Source: Tenodera sinensis
Taxonomy: Eukaryota > Arthropoda > Insecta > Mantodea > Mantidae
Reading direction: 5' to 3'
NCBI GenBank assembly: GCA_030765045.1
Contig: CM060962.1
Span: 98,353,412-98,417,411, forward strand
Length of the DNA stretch: 64,000 nucleotides
Under the pieces are notes generated by a model that was given only the letters and a program-made list of their open reading frames with translations, made no database searches and was not told the origin of the DNA. Below are positions 42,826 to 55,150 of this stretch, piece by piece. Position numbers and translations under genes: made by a program. The stretch's first letter is position 1. Every line of letters starts with the position of its first letter.

Positions 42826-44567
42826 CCTCCATCATCAATAGTATCCTGCACATGACATTTATATCTATCAGTCAGTCAGTTATTAACTGAAGATGGGAAT
42901 GAAGATTCCCAAAATGTACGAGTATTTTTGAAAGTAAGTGAGGCAGGGTGTAAATAAAAACTTTCCTTCAGTTCTTTGTTTAACCTCACTTGTTCAAAAG
43001 ACTTCCAATCATTACTGACTTGTACAACATATTTAGATGTTTCAAAATGTATATGTATAAAACATATTTATCAGTTATAAAATATGTATAATTAACACTT
43101 TAACAGATTGATATAAATCCTGCCAGTACTCTTCCATACCTCTGTCTACATCACCACTGTAGGGTAACTAGAATAGGGTTATGTAGCATACACTTTGTAT
43201 AGAAAGCAACAGACAAACTGTTGTAGACTGAAACAGGAATTCATATACAATTATTAACTCTCGTAATCACTAGCTTTTAATCTGCTGTAAATGAAACTTG
43301 TGAAAGTGGATCTATCACACTCAGTGACTCTTGTCAGTAACACCAAAACTTAATGTAGATAAAGAGAAATATTCAATTAATCCTGTTTATAGCATACTAG
43401 TTTAAACACAAGTTCCTTTATGTTACTGACTATTAAACTGAGAATAATTTGTAAGCAAGTTTGTTTTATATCAACTTAAAATAAATTGCTGACAGTATAA
43501 TTTGAAAAGTAATGAGAATTGTATGGTTAAAAAAATGCACTTACAATTTAATTGCATTCTAATTCTACAAATTTAAGTTCAGGCATTTTATTTAAGCCCA
43601 CAGAATATGTGCTACTTACGTGAAAAAGGGGAATACAAATTACTGCCATGTGATAACATCTATTCAACAAATTTACTTGATATATAATGTTTAGAGGGAG
43701 TGATGTACAGTTTAACCTCATTTATGCGTATATCAAAGGAAAGAAGGAAGATTACTTGCAACTCGAATTACCTACAAATGAGATTTTGATAATACATATC
43801 CTTTTTTTAGAAGCAATAAAGTGTAAAATGTTACAAACAATGAACATATGTATATAGAAAACATTATTTTGAACTTAGTCCTGCTTTAAAGAAATCAGTT
43901 AATTTGGCTTGTTTCACTTTTCTTGCATTAAGTGCATACACCTCATTTTGTTACTGATGAATATGTAGCATGGTAAAAGCAATTTCGATTTTGGCTTTGT
44001 GTGGATTAAATTCCACATCTCATATGAATTTTACTTTCTGGTCTATTGTTTAACATTTCTTTTTCTGTTCCCCATGGCTGATTAAAAGCAATTGAGAACT
44101 GAAATACAAAGCCACTGTTAATCAGTAAACACCAGATACCAAATATTTTTATCTTTACTTCTCGTTTGTTGCTACAACATTGTTATGCGAAAGCTGCCAG
44201 CTCTACCAGCAAACATCTTTGTCTTTTGTTTACCCAGCTGAAAGCCATTCCTCAGCTTGCATCTTTGTCAACAGAGATCAGAAAAATATGCCTTAAGTTT
44301 CTTTTAAGATACTGTATGACATATGCTCATTATAATTATGTAAAACTGAGTTATTTTTCACTGAAATTTAATACGTATAACAGCAAATTATGTATAAATA
44401 ATGTTCTATTAACACATTTCCAAATTAAATTTTGCCGGGACCTACAAAAGCTTACATATAAACATGAATTACTTAGAATTGGACTATGTATACAGCAGGT
44501 TCAACTGTATACTGCTGATAAACTCACTACATTACAAATCTGAAGTAAAAATACATTTTAAACTCAC
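42826..44567. other. AT-rich intron C-D
   Basis: No exon or known element recognised. The 125-codon open frame at 44166-44543 (+) lacks motifs and lies next to exon C on the opposite strand. Confidence 0.5.
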
Positions 44568-44826
44568 CAGGCTCTTGCTGCTCGGACCATGATTCATACA
44601 AATTAGTTGACGTGAGGGACTCAAATTCACTGCAGTTTACAGTTTGTAGATGGGCATATGATGAGGGCTTGGGGTACTGATCATTTCTAATCAGTTCTCC
44701 ATTGCCATCTACTACAGCCATAGCAATACAGGCTATCCCCTTGCTGCCTGATCCAGGACTTTGGTTATATAGGAACAAATCAGTCTCCTGGACCCGCTTT
44801 GTAGAATTTTCTGGTTTTGAATAATC
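44568..44826 (-). CDS. SZT2: SZT2 exon C
   Basis: Frame DYSKPENSTKRVQETDLF, FLYNQSPGSGSKGIACI, AMAVVDGNGELI, then VNCSEFESLTSTNLYESW. The block FLYNQ..G.GSKGIACIAM parallels 'EIYLYNQPGG...GGKGVACITL' that I recall in vertebrate SZT2. Acceptor ACACTTCAG|GATT at 44827-44828; donor GAGCCTG|GTGAGT at 44566-44567. Phase 0 in, ends after one codon base (259 bp). Confidence 0.9.
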
Positions 44827-44989
44827 CTGAAGTGTATAGAATTATACAATATACTTTAGAATAGTAGAACTACAACGACAGAATTTAACATTATTAATTG
44901 TACTATGAACTGAAAACAGAAGAAAAGACATATTTGTATTCATATAACTGACGCCCCAGTTAAAAAACAAAAAGATGCAAAGTGAAAGT

Positions 44990-45167
44990 AAGGTTTTTTT
45001 CCGAGGTTTTCCCTTATCCTGAGAGACGAATGTCAGGTAACTTAAAGCTCCACGGACCTCGGGCTCATTTGAGCATCATTTCACCCATTCCATTCATTCA
45101 CCGTCCGATATAACATTAGGTTGGAGGATGTTAATAATTTAAGGGGAAAAAAAAAAAAAAAAAAAAC
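44990..45167 (+). mobile_element. SINE family B, copy 2 (5' truncated)
   Basis: Starts within the body (CCGAGGTTTTCCCTTATCC) and ends in a long A-run; the tRNA head is absent. About 90% similar to copy 1 by eye. Confidence 0.85.
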
Positions 45168-47523
45168 CTCAATGCATGGTTTTGCTGCACCGTTTTACGG
45201 CCATTTCATACTGATTATTTTGACACCATGAATTCTCTTGCTTTCCATTTCCATTATTCAAATTTTTCAACTCACCACATTCTGAAACAATCCTGCTTGG
45301 TAGTTTTACTTACGTTTCTTCTTACTTCAGCAAAACCATATTTGACTGCAACTTACACAGAATGCTTGAATTATATAGCTTCACACATACTCTATTATCA
45401 TTCTCACTTGAGAGAATTTGGTTTTGCTTGAATTGAAAATTACATTCAAGTGTGACTGTTACTACTTCATATAATTATGATATTACTTAGATGAATATAT
45501 TTTGGAACACCTTTATCCAAATATCTGAAATTATGTGTTACTGAAGGTCTTAGGGTTTTTCTTTATTTACTTTTATTTATAGTGTTTATATATTTTGGAA
45601 CACCTTTATCCAAATATCTGAAATTATGTGTTACTGAAGGTCTTAGGGTTTTTCTTTATTTACTTTTATTTATAGTGTTTAATGCCTGTTCTTACTACAA
45701 ATGGTGCCACAGATGGTGACAGTGGTAATACATGAAGTTAAATGATACCTGGGAAAGAAAGTTTAAGAAGGTAAATTTAGGGTACGTTTCTGGCATTTGC
45801 CAGTTATGAGGATTTGAGATAATCATAGTTTTGGTATTTTAAACCTTATTGTAGCTTATGATAAGTTTGAATATTTCATACTTTGCACAATGCACAAGGA
45901 AGAAAAACTTTTATTTTGATATCTACTTATAAAAAGCTGTCATCGAGGATCAGTATGAAAATGTTTCACTTCTGATTACAGACACAAAGATTAGGACTTT
46001 GTACATTAATAGAATGTGAAATGGATATTTAAGGAGTGATAAGTGTTTAGAATTCCAATAACCAATACAGTATTTCAAGATGAGAATGAAATTAATTAAA
46101 TAGTGCAAAAGTGTCCAGAGTCCATTAACATCTTGGCTTACTTGATATTCAAATGTTAAATCTGTGGCAGTATGGAGATGATATGTGGTCAGCATCATCC
46201 TTTCCCCAACTGAAATATTGGCTTATCTACAGATCAGTACCTACTACAGCTTCTAAGATGCATCACAATGCTGAGTTGAACAGCACATTACTCCAACTCA
46301 CTATAACATGTGCAGGACTATCTAGTATTTTTAAACTTTGAAATTTAATTCTGGGGACATGTTTTAGTAAAAAATATTAAGAAAAGTGTTGAAAGCAGTC
46401 ATCGCATTTTGTAGATATTTAAATCAGAACAGTTCTAATGCAGAAATGTAACATTTATGTGTTATTTGAATATTCAATATATTTTAATTGTAGTTTACAA
46501 GTCTCAGGTTCAGGCACTCTGTATTTCTCCCCCTTCCCAACCCCCAATAAATTCACTTAAACATTTGCTTGGTTATTTTACAACTTAATGAGTACATTTA
46601 TGTTCTACCTCAGTTTGTATAACCTATATGTGATGCTTAAGTGTTTTAAAGGCTCAAAAAGTGTCTTAGTTATTACTTTACTTCACAATATTAGTTCCAA
46701 CTTCATCAATTAAGGTCAATGGGAAAGAAAATATAACAAGCAGTGCCTTTTGGTGCCTTTTTCTGAAACTCAGATGCCTAGGAATTTTTTACCACCTTTT
46801 AGCTAGGCTGATATAGCCAGGCTAATAATTGGTAGAAGGAAATATGTTGACTGGATTCACCATGACATTAATAGCCATGAGCACCATGCTCATAGGATCA
46901 ACTATGCTAAGGTTATCACAAGCAAGGCCAACAAAAGGTCACACAGAGTAAAGTAAAAGTTGCAGTGCTACAGACCATAAGCTGATTACTTAATCCGTGT
47001 GAGATAATGATCTTCGGAATAAAAAATAATGTATTAATACACAAGCAGATCAGGCCTTTCACTTCTGATTTCATATGCTGAATATTTTGACACGAGTTTA
47101 TAGATAAGATTTTAGAGAGAAGAGGAAACAGAATTACACAAATTGGTTAGAATATAACTGTTTTTGCTTTGCAGTATGATAACAGCAAGTTGCAAAATAT
47201 GAACTTTATATGATTAACAAAACTATTAATATGAGTTATTTTGCAATGAAGTTTGGGGACTCCCTGGACCCTCCCAATGACCATACTCAGAAGCCCTTTA
47301 GGCAAAACAAATAATAATCAAGAATAATAATACAACATTTATTCCTTGCAGTAATTAACAGAAACCTATTTATATGCAGACACACTAAAATTTTAAAATG
47401 CTATAGGACATTTGATAGATTCCATGTGTAACAAAATATGCATCTTTGAGCATTTAAGTACGTCAGTATTTATCATCTGATAAGCAAAGGCATAAAAAAA
47501 GTAATGTAACAATTGGAACCTAC
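45168..47523. other. Intron B-C, AT-rich
   Basis: Apart from the 93-bp tandem duplication (45496-45681) and the SINE, no feature recognised. A short C-rich stretch is at 46529-46545. Confidence 0.5.
45496..45681 (+). repeat. Perfect 93-bp tandem duplication
   Basis: Units 45496-45588 and 45589-45681 are identical by direct comparison. Confidence 0.92.
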
Positions 47524-47646
47524 CTGAAAATGACACTCTTGGCGAGAATCTGTATACTTTGGAATGTAGAGAAATTGCAGGAGATTTTGTCGGATATAGT
47601 AAGCAAGTGCTTGTAGATATGGAAGGGCATGAGACTGAATGGAAAA
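47524..47646 (-). CDS. SZT2: SZT2 exon B
   Basis: 123 bp, phase 0 at both ends: FSIQSHALPYLQALAYYI then RQNLLQFLYIPKYTDS. This matches the SZT2 segment I recall as 'WYLRQNLLIFLHSPKYTDS', one of its best conserved stretches. Acceptor TTTGTTACAG|TTTT at 47647-47648; donor TTTTCAG|GTAGG at 47522-47523. It follows exon A in phase. Confidence 0.92.
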
Positions 47647-47724
47647 CTGTAACAAAAATCATATGAGCAACAGGTGTTAGTCAAATCTCTCGCTCCCTCC
47701 CTCCACTTCCACCATTCTCCTTCT

Positions 47725-47727
47725 CCC

Positions 47728-47803
<76 letters not shown>
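47725..47803 (+). repeat. C-run and (CT)n microsatellite
   Basis: About 14 C then about 32 CT repeats. The Arg-Glu frames on the minus strand are a by-product. Confidence 0.95.
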
Positions 47804-47806
<3 letters not shown>

Positions 47807-48684
47807 CCAATTCCCATTCACCAATTTCCTCCTCCACACCATCTCTCTTCTCTCTCCCTCCCTCCCTCCTGTAACACCATTTTTATCTATAAGTATACAT
47901 CTGAATCTACTCTGTGGGGTGCACTGCACACTGAGAACCATTGCACTAAGGTGCCATCTTTACTTTCTCTAAGTTATGTAGGGAACTGATGACCATGTAG
48001 TTGAGCACCCTTAAACCTATATCTCCTCCTACTCCTCCTCCAGGTTATGTAGAGAACTGCTGTATTCCAGTCCAAAGATCTTATCAAGATTTCACTGGAA
48101 ACACATGATTTGACACACTCTGAATATGAAGAAAAGAATTTTTAGAGAAAGGTCCATGTGTGTATGTCTGTGACTGAACAGCATGATTGTATTGTATTGT
48201 ATTGTATTTATTTCATCCATAGAAACATGGTACATATGTTATAGGACACGTCAACTTACATATACATACATTTAGATTTCGCCATGATAATTACATGGAA
48301 TTTATAGCATTGTCAATACACAAAAACAATAAAAACAATGTGATATAATGAAAGCAATATATACAGTGACATTAATGTACAAAAACAATAATATACTGTG
48401 ATATAATAAATATAATCTTCAAATATAGTAATATAACAAGCATGTTACACTTTGTGACATTTTAATATACAAAACACAATAATTTCAAAGGAAAATCTCA
48501 CAAGATATTTGATAATATTAAGCTGAAATTAATCACAATATTCTATAGTTCTATAATATTCTATCACAAGTGCATAATAATGGAAGAATTTTTTTTTTCT
48601 CCAAAACCTCCACATCAACAATATATACAGTAAATAATATATTCATTGTACACAGAAAAACTCAAGACTAAAAAAACTACCACT

Positions 48685-49780
48685 TTATGTGAGGCCCAGA
48701 TTTAGAAATTCCTGTGTGGTATATGGTATGTAAAATAATAAAAGTTTATTTAATTTAGTTTTGAATTGTTTATTATTCAGTGATTTTATTTTCTGTGGTA
48801 ATTTATTATATAAACAAATTCCTCTATGGGCAATGCTATTAAGGCTTTTGTTAATCCTATGGGAGTTTAAATGCAAATTATTTGCTATTTTGTGTTGTGC
48901 AAATGAAAATCAGAATTTTTTTTAAACGATCTTGCATTTTGGTGGACAAAGCACAATGTTTCTACGATATAGACAGAAGCAACAGGTAGTATTATTAATT
49001 CTTGAAAGATGCCCTTACTGGGGGTTCGCGGAGGTACCTTTTTCATTATTCTTATAATTTTCTTTTGAATTTGAAATACCTGGGATACTTTTGGTGATGC
49101 ACCCAATGGTATGGCACAGGAGATGTGAGCTTGCACATAGCCAAAATATACTGACCGCAGGACATTTAGCGTAACAATATTGCTAAGAACTCTGAACCCA
49201 CAGCACAAACGAGTGAGTTTATGTATTAATTTATCAATATGGGTACTCCAAGAGAGATGTGAATCAATCCAAACACCAAGAAACCTTGTTTCATTTACTT
49301 CTTGGATGGGTATGTTATTCATAAAAATATTCAGTGATTTTGGTACCTTCTGATGGTTAAAATTAATGTAAATAGTCTTGCTATTGTTTAAGTAAAGCTT
49401 GTTTTTTTCTAACCAGTTTTCTAACATTAGATTTGATTTATTTACAACAGATTGGAGTTGGTTTAAATTATTACTTTTGAAAATAATGTTGGTGTCATCC
49501 GCAAATAACACTGTTTTTGCTTGTGGTAAAGATAAGGGTAAGTCATTTACATATAATAAAAATAATATTGGGCCTAAAATTGAACCCTGGGGAACGCCGT
49601 GCTCCAGATTTATAACATTGGAACAAAACTGATCAACTTCCACATATTGTTTTCTATTTTCCAGGTAAGATGCACACCATTTCCCTGCTACATCTCTAAC
49701 ACTATAGGAGTTTAACTTTTTAAGCAGGATAGCATAATTGACTGTGTCAAAAGCTTTTTAAAGATCAATAAATAATCCCA
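48685..49780 (-). pseudogene. LINE RT core and C-terminus
   Basis: HGVPQGSILGPILFLLYVND, TVLFADDTNIIF (catalytic FADD), ETRFLGVWIDSHLSW, then a thumb region, and after a break at 48880 the C-terminal GICLYNKLPQKIKSL and YTTQEFLNLGL. The relic at 62110-62290 carries the same C-terminal block. Motif A is decayed upstream (near 49755). Confidence 0.82.
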
Positions 49781-49798
49781 AAGATTGATGTTTATTAT

Positions 49799-50520
49799 CT
49801 ATGGCTTGGAGTATATCATCAATAAATGAAAATATGCATCGTTAATGGTTTTCCCTTTCTGAAAGCCATATTGCAATGTTGAGAGGATACCATGTAATTT
49901 CAAGAAGGGTGTCAATCTATTTAACATGACCTTTTCAAGAACTTTGGAAAAAACAGATAAAAAGGATATTGGTCTGTAATTCTCAATGCTATTTCTGTCC
50001 CCCTTTTTGAAAATTGGTTGTACTCTGGCAATTTTCACAGTGTTGGGAAATATTTCCAATGTTAGAGAGGAATTACATATGTCTACTAAGGGGTCAACAA
50101 CAAAATCAGAGCAAATTTTTAGTAAAAAGTCTGGAATACAGTCTACTCCATGAGATTTTTTATTTTTTAGGCATTTTATTATACAGCATAATTCCTCTTT
50201 AGATACTGGTTTAAGAAAAATTGTATTCACGACTGTGTTATTAATGGTGTTATTTGCATCAGGTGAATAGGATGCATGAATATTTTTAACAGAATCAATA
50301 AAAAAGTTATTAAATATAGCAGCCAATTTTTGGGGATCTGTTACATTATATTTTCATAAAAAATGTTTATTTTACCTTTGGTGTCATAGTTTACTTTCCC
50401 AGTCTCTCTTTTGACTACCTCCCAAAGTGCCTTTCCTTTATTTTGTGATTCTTCAATATATTTAGAGTTATGCATCCTTTTACTTCACGTATAACCTTTC
50501 TTAAGATACAGGTATATTTT
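49799..50520 (-). pseudogene. LINE RT N-terminal part
   Basis: Reads EESQNKGKALWEVVKRETG above the main frame, then CIIKCLKNKKSHGVDCIPD (RT motif 0), VKIARVQPIFKKGDRNSIE, NYRPISFLSVFSKVLEKVM and QYGFQKGKTINDA. It is separated from the next part by frameshift and a TAA in the FIDLQKAFD-like region near 49750-49800. Confidence 0.8.
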
Positions 50521-50848
50521 CTGTAATACATCTTAAAGTGTTCATTATTTATGCTTCTATTTATTTTTTGTAACATTTTTTTTTTTCTTTCGCAAGAAGT
50601 TATAATTCCTTTAGTTATCCATGTATGATTTCATTTTGTATGTAGTTTGAAAATTTTTGCTTTTCTTTAACAACACAAAGCTGGATAGTTATCAAACTTC
50701 CTATTTTTGTTCAACACGTTACAAGGATATGAACAAAGATTCCCAAAAAGTCTCCCCACAGCAAACTACTCTTTACATGGAAAATGTTTTATTTTGTCAA
50801 AAATGGCTATAATGATTTTGATTAAAATACCATATATTTAATATATTT

Positions 50849-51237
50849 TATATAGTTAATCTACCATTTTATGCAGCTAAAAGATTACTCAACTCTGAAT
50901 TCAAAAAAGTTATTGCAAAATATTACTATGAAAAATCAAAAAATAAAAGATGGGAACTACCAAACATTCAAACAGTAATTCCTGAGTATCCTCGAAAAAC
51001 AGTAGTTGCAACCTTCAGGTTGATTACAGGACATGATTGTCTGGCAAAACATTTAAATAGAATTAGGATATATTCTTCACCACTCTGTCCTCTATGTGAT
51101 CTGCAAGAGGAAATGGATCAAGACCACCTTCAAGTATGCCCGGCCACTTCTAGCGCCCCATCCATCAGTGAAAAATATTGGAGAGCAAGAGGATTAATGA
51201 CTTCATTGTCAGAAATCCAGAATTAGCTAACAACAAC
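50849..51237 (+). mobile_element. 3' fragment of the RNase H LINE family
   Basis: Nearly identical to 6215-6625: ELPNIQTVIPEYPRKT, RLITGHDCLAKHLNRI, CPLCDLQEEMDQDHLQVC, ending TAGCTAACAACAAC. 5' truncated. Target-site duplication ATATTTAAKATATTT at 50834-50848 and 51238-51252 (one mismatch). Confidence 0.9.
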
Positions 51238-51525
51238 ATATTTAAGATATTTACATGACAAATAAAATGTATAACTCAAACTTTCTGGGAATAGTTATGA
51301 AGACCTCTTCATTCCGAAGGAACTTTGTATGATTTTGTAGAACTGGTAAACATTAAGAGATAGATAAAACCATAGTACACAAAATATGTAGATCTCTTTA
51401 AAGTACAGATTTTATTCCCAATAAATTTTTGTGGTATCAATCATTTTCAACATATCCATTGTTAATAGTGTGAAATTTTCAATTCTTAATATCATTCTTT
51501 TAAAAATGCTTTCACTATTAGTTAG

Positions 51526-52077
51526 AGCTTCTCAGGTCACCAGCCATGTAATATCTATGAAATTGTTTGAGCTGAGACAGTTTATGAGATCGGTTAAGGA
51601 CAATCTTTGTTTTAGAACACCTGGTGTCTACAAAATTCCTTGCCAATGTGGAAAGACAGGTTGTATAACTGAAAAGAGACATGAGGAACACAAATGTAAT
51701 CCACAACTACAAAAACTAGAAAAATCAACAATAGCACAACATAGCAATTATCACAGAACTTTATTTGATGGAGTTGCAGTTTTATACTGCAGTAACTGAC
51801 ATTACAAGAGACTCATGAAAGAGGCAACTGAAATTAAATTAGAGCCAAATAATTTTAATAGGGATAATGGCCTAAGACTGAGCATAGCTTGAACAGAAAT
51901 ACTTAAAAGGAGGCCACGATTTTGAGATGGACATTTATATGCAGTTCCTGGCAAAGGCCATGAGTTTGAGATGGCCATTTATTAATTATTCATTACCTGA
52001 CGATGGCCATGGAGTTTAATATGGCCAAAAGCTCAGACAATTTCATAAATATTACATGACTGGTAACCCGAGAAGCT
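51526..52077 (+). mobile_element. Compact Penelope-like copy (552 bp) with inverted ends
   Basis: Ends 51526-51573 and 52030-52077 are inverted 48-bp copies with about seven mismatches. Between them is a shrunken GIY-YIG domain: SVKDNLCFRTPGVYKIPCQC with GK, then decayed ITEKRHEEHK, LEKSTIAQHS, RLMKEATEIKLEPNNFNRD and GLRLSIA. The usual tail CCTGACGATGGCCATGGAG...GGCCAAAAGCTC follows, as in Penelope-like element 2. No RT. It is either a deletion relic or a small non-autonomous form. Confidence 0.7.
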
Positions 52078-52269
52078 TCATGAAAGCTTCAAATCTTATA
52101 TGCTCTCACTATTTAGTTTTTGCCGCAATGTTATGGAAAAGAGTACCAAAATTTAATTCCAGCATGTGGCACCCTGTCATAAAAGATTAACAAGAACAAT
52201 TTCTTTTTCACCAGCTGATGACTTTTAAGTTGTATCACCATATATGTCAGAATTCGAAATTAGAAACCC

Positions 52270-52510
52270 TACAACCCTGTGTCATCCCAGTACTTCTGTA
52301 TGGAAGCCAGATTTGGACATACACAATAAAACAGATTAAGATGATTCAGATATACCAGCAGAAATGGAGAAGATGACGATTAGACTCACGGGTAAACTGC
52401 AAAACAAGGAGCTAAGAAGAAAAAGTGGAATGGACGATGTAGCTGAAAGCAGAACATTTAAATGGAAACGGGGAGGACATGTGGCCAGAATGCCTCCAAA
52501 TAGGTAGGCT
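52270..52510 (+). pseudogene. LINE C-terminal fragment
   Basis: Decayed frame with RLTGKLQNKELRRKSGMDDV and KWKRGGHVARMPPNR, matching the endings of many insect RTE/CR1-like LINE proteins ('...KWRWAGHVARMxxNRW'). RT is absent. Confidence 0.6.
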
Positions 52511-52566
52511 TAGGACATTGGGTCTGGGTCGCCAGAATGCCTCAAAATATGTAGGCTTATGACATG

Positions 52567-52608
52567 GGACTGGGACTGGGACTGGGACTGGGACTGGGAC
52601 TGGGCCTG

Positions 52609-52645
<37 letters not shown>

Positions 52646-52663
52646 CTCTGACTCTGACTCTGG
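52567..52663 (+). repeat. Hexanucleotide array (GGGACT)n to (GGCTCT)n
   Basis: About six GGGACT units pass into about seven GGCTCT units and two GACTCT, so the array switched register motif halfway. Gln-Ser frames on the minus strand are an artefact. Confidence 0.9.
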
Positions 52664-52744
52664 ATCGCGTTGTGTTGCGTTGCATTAGTGTAGTGTAGGG
52701 TAATGTATACCTGGGTCGACTGATAATTCCTGGGCCTCACTATT

Positions 52745-53978
52745 ACAAAAAAAAAAAAAAAAAAACTTTAATACTTTTTTCTTTATTTCTCAACATAATT
52801 TCCAGAAAGGCTAATACACTTGTCATATCAGTGTTCTAATTTAATTAAACCATCTCTGTAGTGCGATTTATCATGGTCCTCAAAATTGCTGTTTACACAT
52901 CAGTGACTTCGTTGCTGTGAAATCTTCGCCCAAGATATTTTTTGAGGTTTGGGAACAAGTGGTAGTCTCTGGGTGCTAGATCTAGTGAATAGGGTGAATG
53001 TTCAATCAATTCGAACTCTAATTTGCACATTTTTCCCATTGCATTGTCTTAAAGAAACAAGATTCTTTTCTTTGCCAAATGAGGTCTTTTTCTTTTCACC
53101 TAATCACTCACACATTGTAGTAAGCTTGAGTAGTAGTTACCAGTGATACTTTTACCCGTTTCGACGTAATCAATAAAAATAATCCCCTGTGCATCCCAGA
53201 AAACACTCGCCCTAACCTTGTCAGCTGACAAAATTGACTGCCTTTTTTGGAGTTAATTCACCTGCCACAATCCACTGTTTTGACTGTGATTTACTTTCTG
53301 GAGCATAGTGATGTACCAAGTTTCATCTATGGTAATAAGCCGTCTCAAAATTTCCCTGGGATTTTTACGGTAGAGCTCCAAATTCTTAACAGAAAGTTTT
53401 TCCTTGCAACTTTTGATCAGGTGTCAACACACACAGCACCCATCTTGCACAGACCTTGTGAAAGCCTAAAACATTACTTAAAATATTACCTGTACATTCT
53501 TTTGATATGTTTATAGCCTCTGCTATCTCAAATAACTTTAATGTGTGGTCTTCCAGTACTAAACGATGAATTGTTTCAATGATTTCTGGAGTTGTGACTT
53601 CCACAGGGTGTCCAGAGTGAGGCTCATCACTAGTGCTCGTACGTTCTATTTTAAACCCTGCAACCCACCTTTTAATCATTGCATTTGAAGGGGCAGAGTC
53701 TTTCAATGTACTATCCACTTCCTTCTTGATTTCTTTAGGCGTTAAGCCTTTCAAATGGAAGTATTTCATCACTGCTCATTTTTCCAAATCCTCCACTTTC
53801 GTGAAACCTCTATACTTGTCTTGTTTAAAATGCTGTCATTCAAAAATTAAACAAGCTATTGACCTATATCTATGGATAGAAGCTAGTCTAGAGTTAAACT
53901 ATATGATCCTATCCGTCAAACTGGCCCAGTGGCACCATCTCTATGTGAGATCTGGGACTTGTCAGCCAACCCTCGTAT
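52745..53978 (-). mobile_element. mariner element (irritans-like), inactive
   Basis: Transposase relic plus a right terminus reading on the minus strand ATACGAGGGTTGGCTGACAA (ends near 53978), typical for mariner ends. The left end is not clear; a 20-nt A-run lies at 52746-52765. Same orientation as SZT2. Confidence 0.75.
52790..53780 (-). pseudogene. mariner transposase, broken
   Basis: N-terminal frame (53772 down): MMKYFHLKGLTPKEIKKEVD, SAPSNAMIKRWVAGFK (first HTH), GHPVEVTTPEIIETIHRLVL, LFEIAEAINISKECTGNIL (second HTH), ARWVLCVLTPDQK. Towards 52950 the C-terminal SPYSPDLAPRDYHLFPNLKK (conserved YSPDLAP.DYHLF) is present. The middle with the catalytic Asp residues has frame changes. Confidence 0.82.
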
Positions 53979-53984
53979 ATATGC

Positions 53985-54743
53985 ATTCATCATCATGAAC
54001 AAGTTCATTTTAGGCCATGTAGCCGCTGTTTTGGTCTTCCTTGGTCCCTGTGACCAGTTGGAGCATACTGGAATGCCAATTTTGGGAGTCTAGTTCTTTC
54101 CATTCTCATCAAATGATTTTTCCGTTCTCATTGGTATTTTTCTATCTCCTCAGTCAAATTTGGTACTCCAAGGTTTTTTCTGATGTTTGTATTCCTTTGG
54201 TGGTCCAACCTAGTAACTCCTAACAGTGATCACAAGAAACGCACTTGGGCTACTTCAAGTTTATGTGAATTTCTGTTATTTAAAATCCAAATTTCACTTC
54301 CATGACTGAGAGCAGCTTTTGATGTGATACTATGTAGTCTTAGTTTTGTATCAGTTGTCATCTGTTAATCAAACTGTCTCCTTATTACCCCGTTCTATTT
54401 ATTACATTTTTGTTATTTTGTATCAATATGACTCTTGTGATCTGCAAATACACTTCCTAGGTATGAGAAATCAGATACCTGTTCTATAATTTTTGCATCA
54501 ATCTTGATTTTCACGCGTTGTATATTTTTTCCACACATTCCCATTGTTTTAGATTTTGAAGAAGAAATTTTCATATCATATTTGCTGGTGATTTTGAATA
54601 GTTGGTACGCTGCCATTTGTAAGCTGTCTTCAGAATTTGAGAGTAAAACTTGATCATCCACATATATTGTTTGGACTATTTTATTTCTTGTTAACGGAAT
54701 TCCACTATTTACTGTTTGTTTCCATTCTTGAAGTATTCTATCA

Positions 54744-54775
<32 letters not shown>

Positions 54776-55150
54776 TAAGAGTGGATACAACCCGTAGCCT
54801 TGTTGGTGTTAATAGGTTCTGTTATTTGTCCATCTGGTAGTTTAATTTGGATTATATACGCTTTGTATGGCTCTTATTAAATCTGTATATATATGTTCTT
54901 GCAGCATCTGCCACAGTTTGTGCCAGTTTATGTTATCATATGTCCCTTCATATTCTATGAATAATATGTATAATGGAAGGTTGAATGCTTTCCTTTTTCC
55001 ATAATTTTTTGCGGTACAAAATATGTGCAAGGCATTGTAAATGAATGCAGAAATATTTCTCAGATATTGATTATTATCAAGCAAGATAAGCAATAGTGCG
55101 TGATTTCGCATTAGAAGATTTGTATACTTAAATAAAGTTATAATATACAA
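53985..55150 (-). pseudogene. LINE RT fragment (RTE-like), 3' part
   Basis: From 55150 down: KAFNLPLYILFIEYEGTYDN (motif A region; 'FIDYEKAFD' in relatives), then GLYPLLFNIYI, VQTIYVDDQVLLSNSEDSLQ (catalytic YVDD), QVSDFSYLGSVFADHKSH, then a decayed C-terminus with GHRDQGRPK-like sequence near 54010-54060 and an ATGATGATG-like tail. Frameshifts are frequent. An (AT)n run lies at 54746-54771 inside the coding part. Confidence 0.75.

Larger units (their letters stand above)
48182..50690 (-). mobile_element. Non-LTR retrotransposon (LINE), 5' truncated, with (ATACA)n tail
   Basis: The minus-strand element ends in ATACAATACAATACAATACA (48187-48206), a simple-repeat tail. Coding from about 50690 down: linker, RT entry, RT core, C-terminus. 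No RNase H. It lies in intron A-B in the same orientation as SZT2. Clade not assigned; RT motifs fit the CR1/jockey-like group. Confidence 0.8.

Noticed and set aside
44166..44543. 125-codon plus-strand open frame
   Set aside because: No motif, lies in an intron opposite to SZT2, likely chance.
47520..47941. Arg-Glu repeat frames next to exon B
   Set aside because: They are translations of the (CT)n microsatellite; only 47524-47646 in the SZT2 frame is coding.
52510..52740. Gln-Ser repeat frame
   Set aside because: By-product of the GGGACT/GGCTCT hexanucleotide array.
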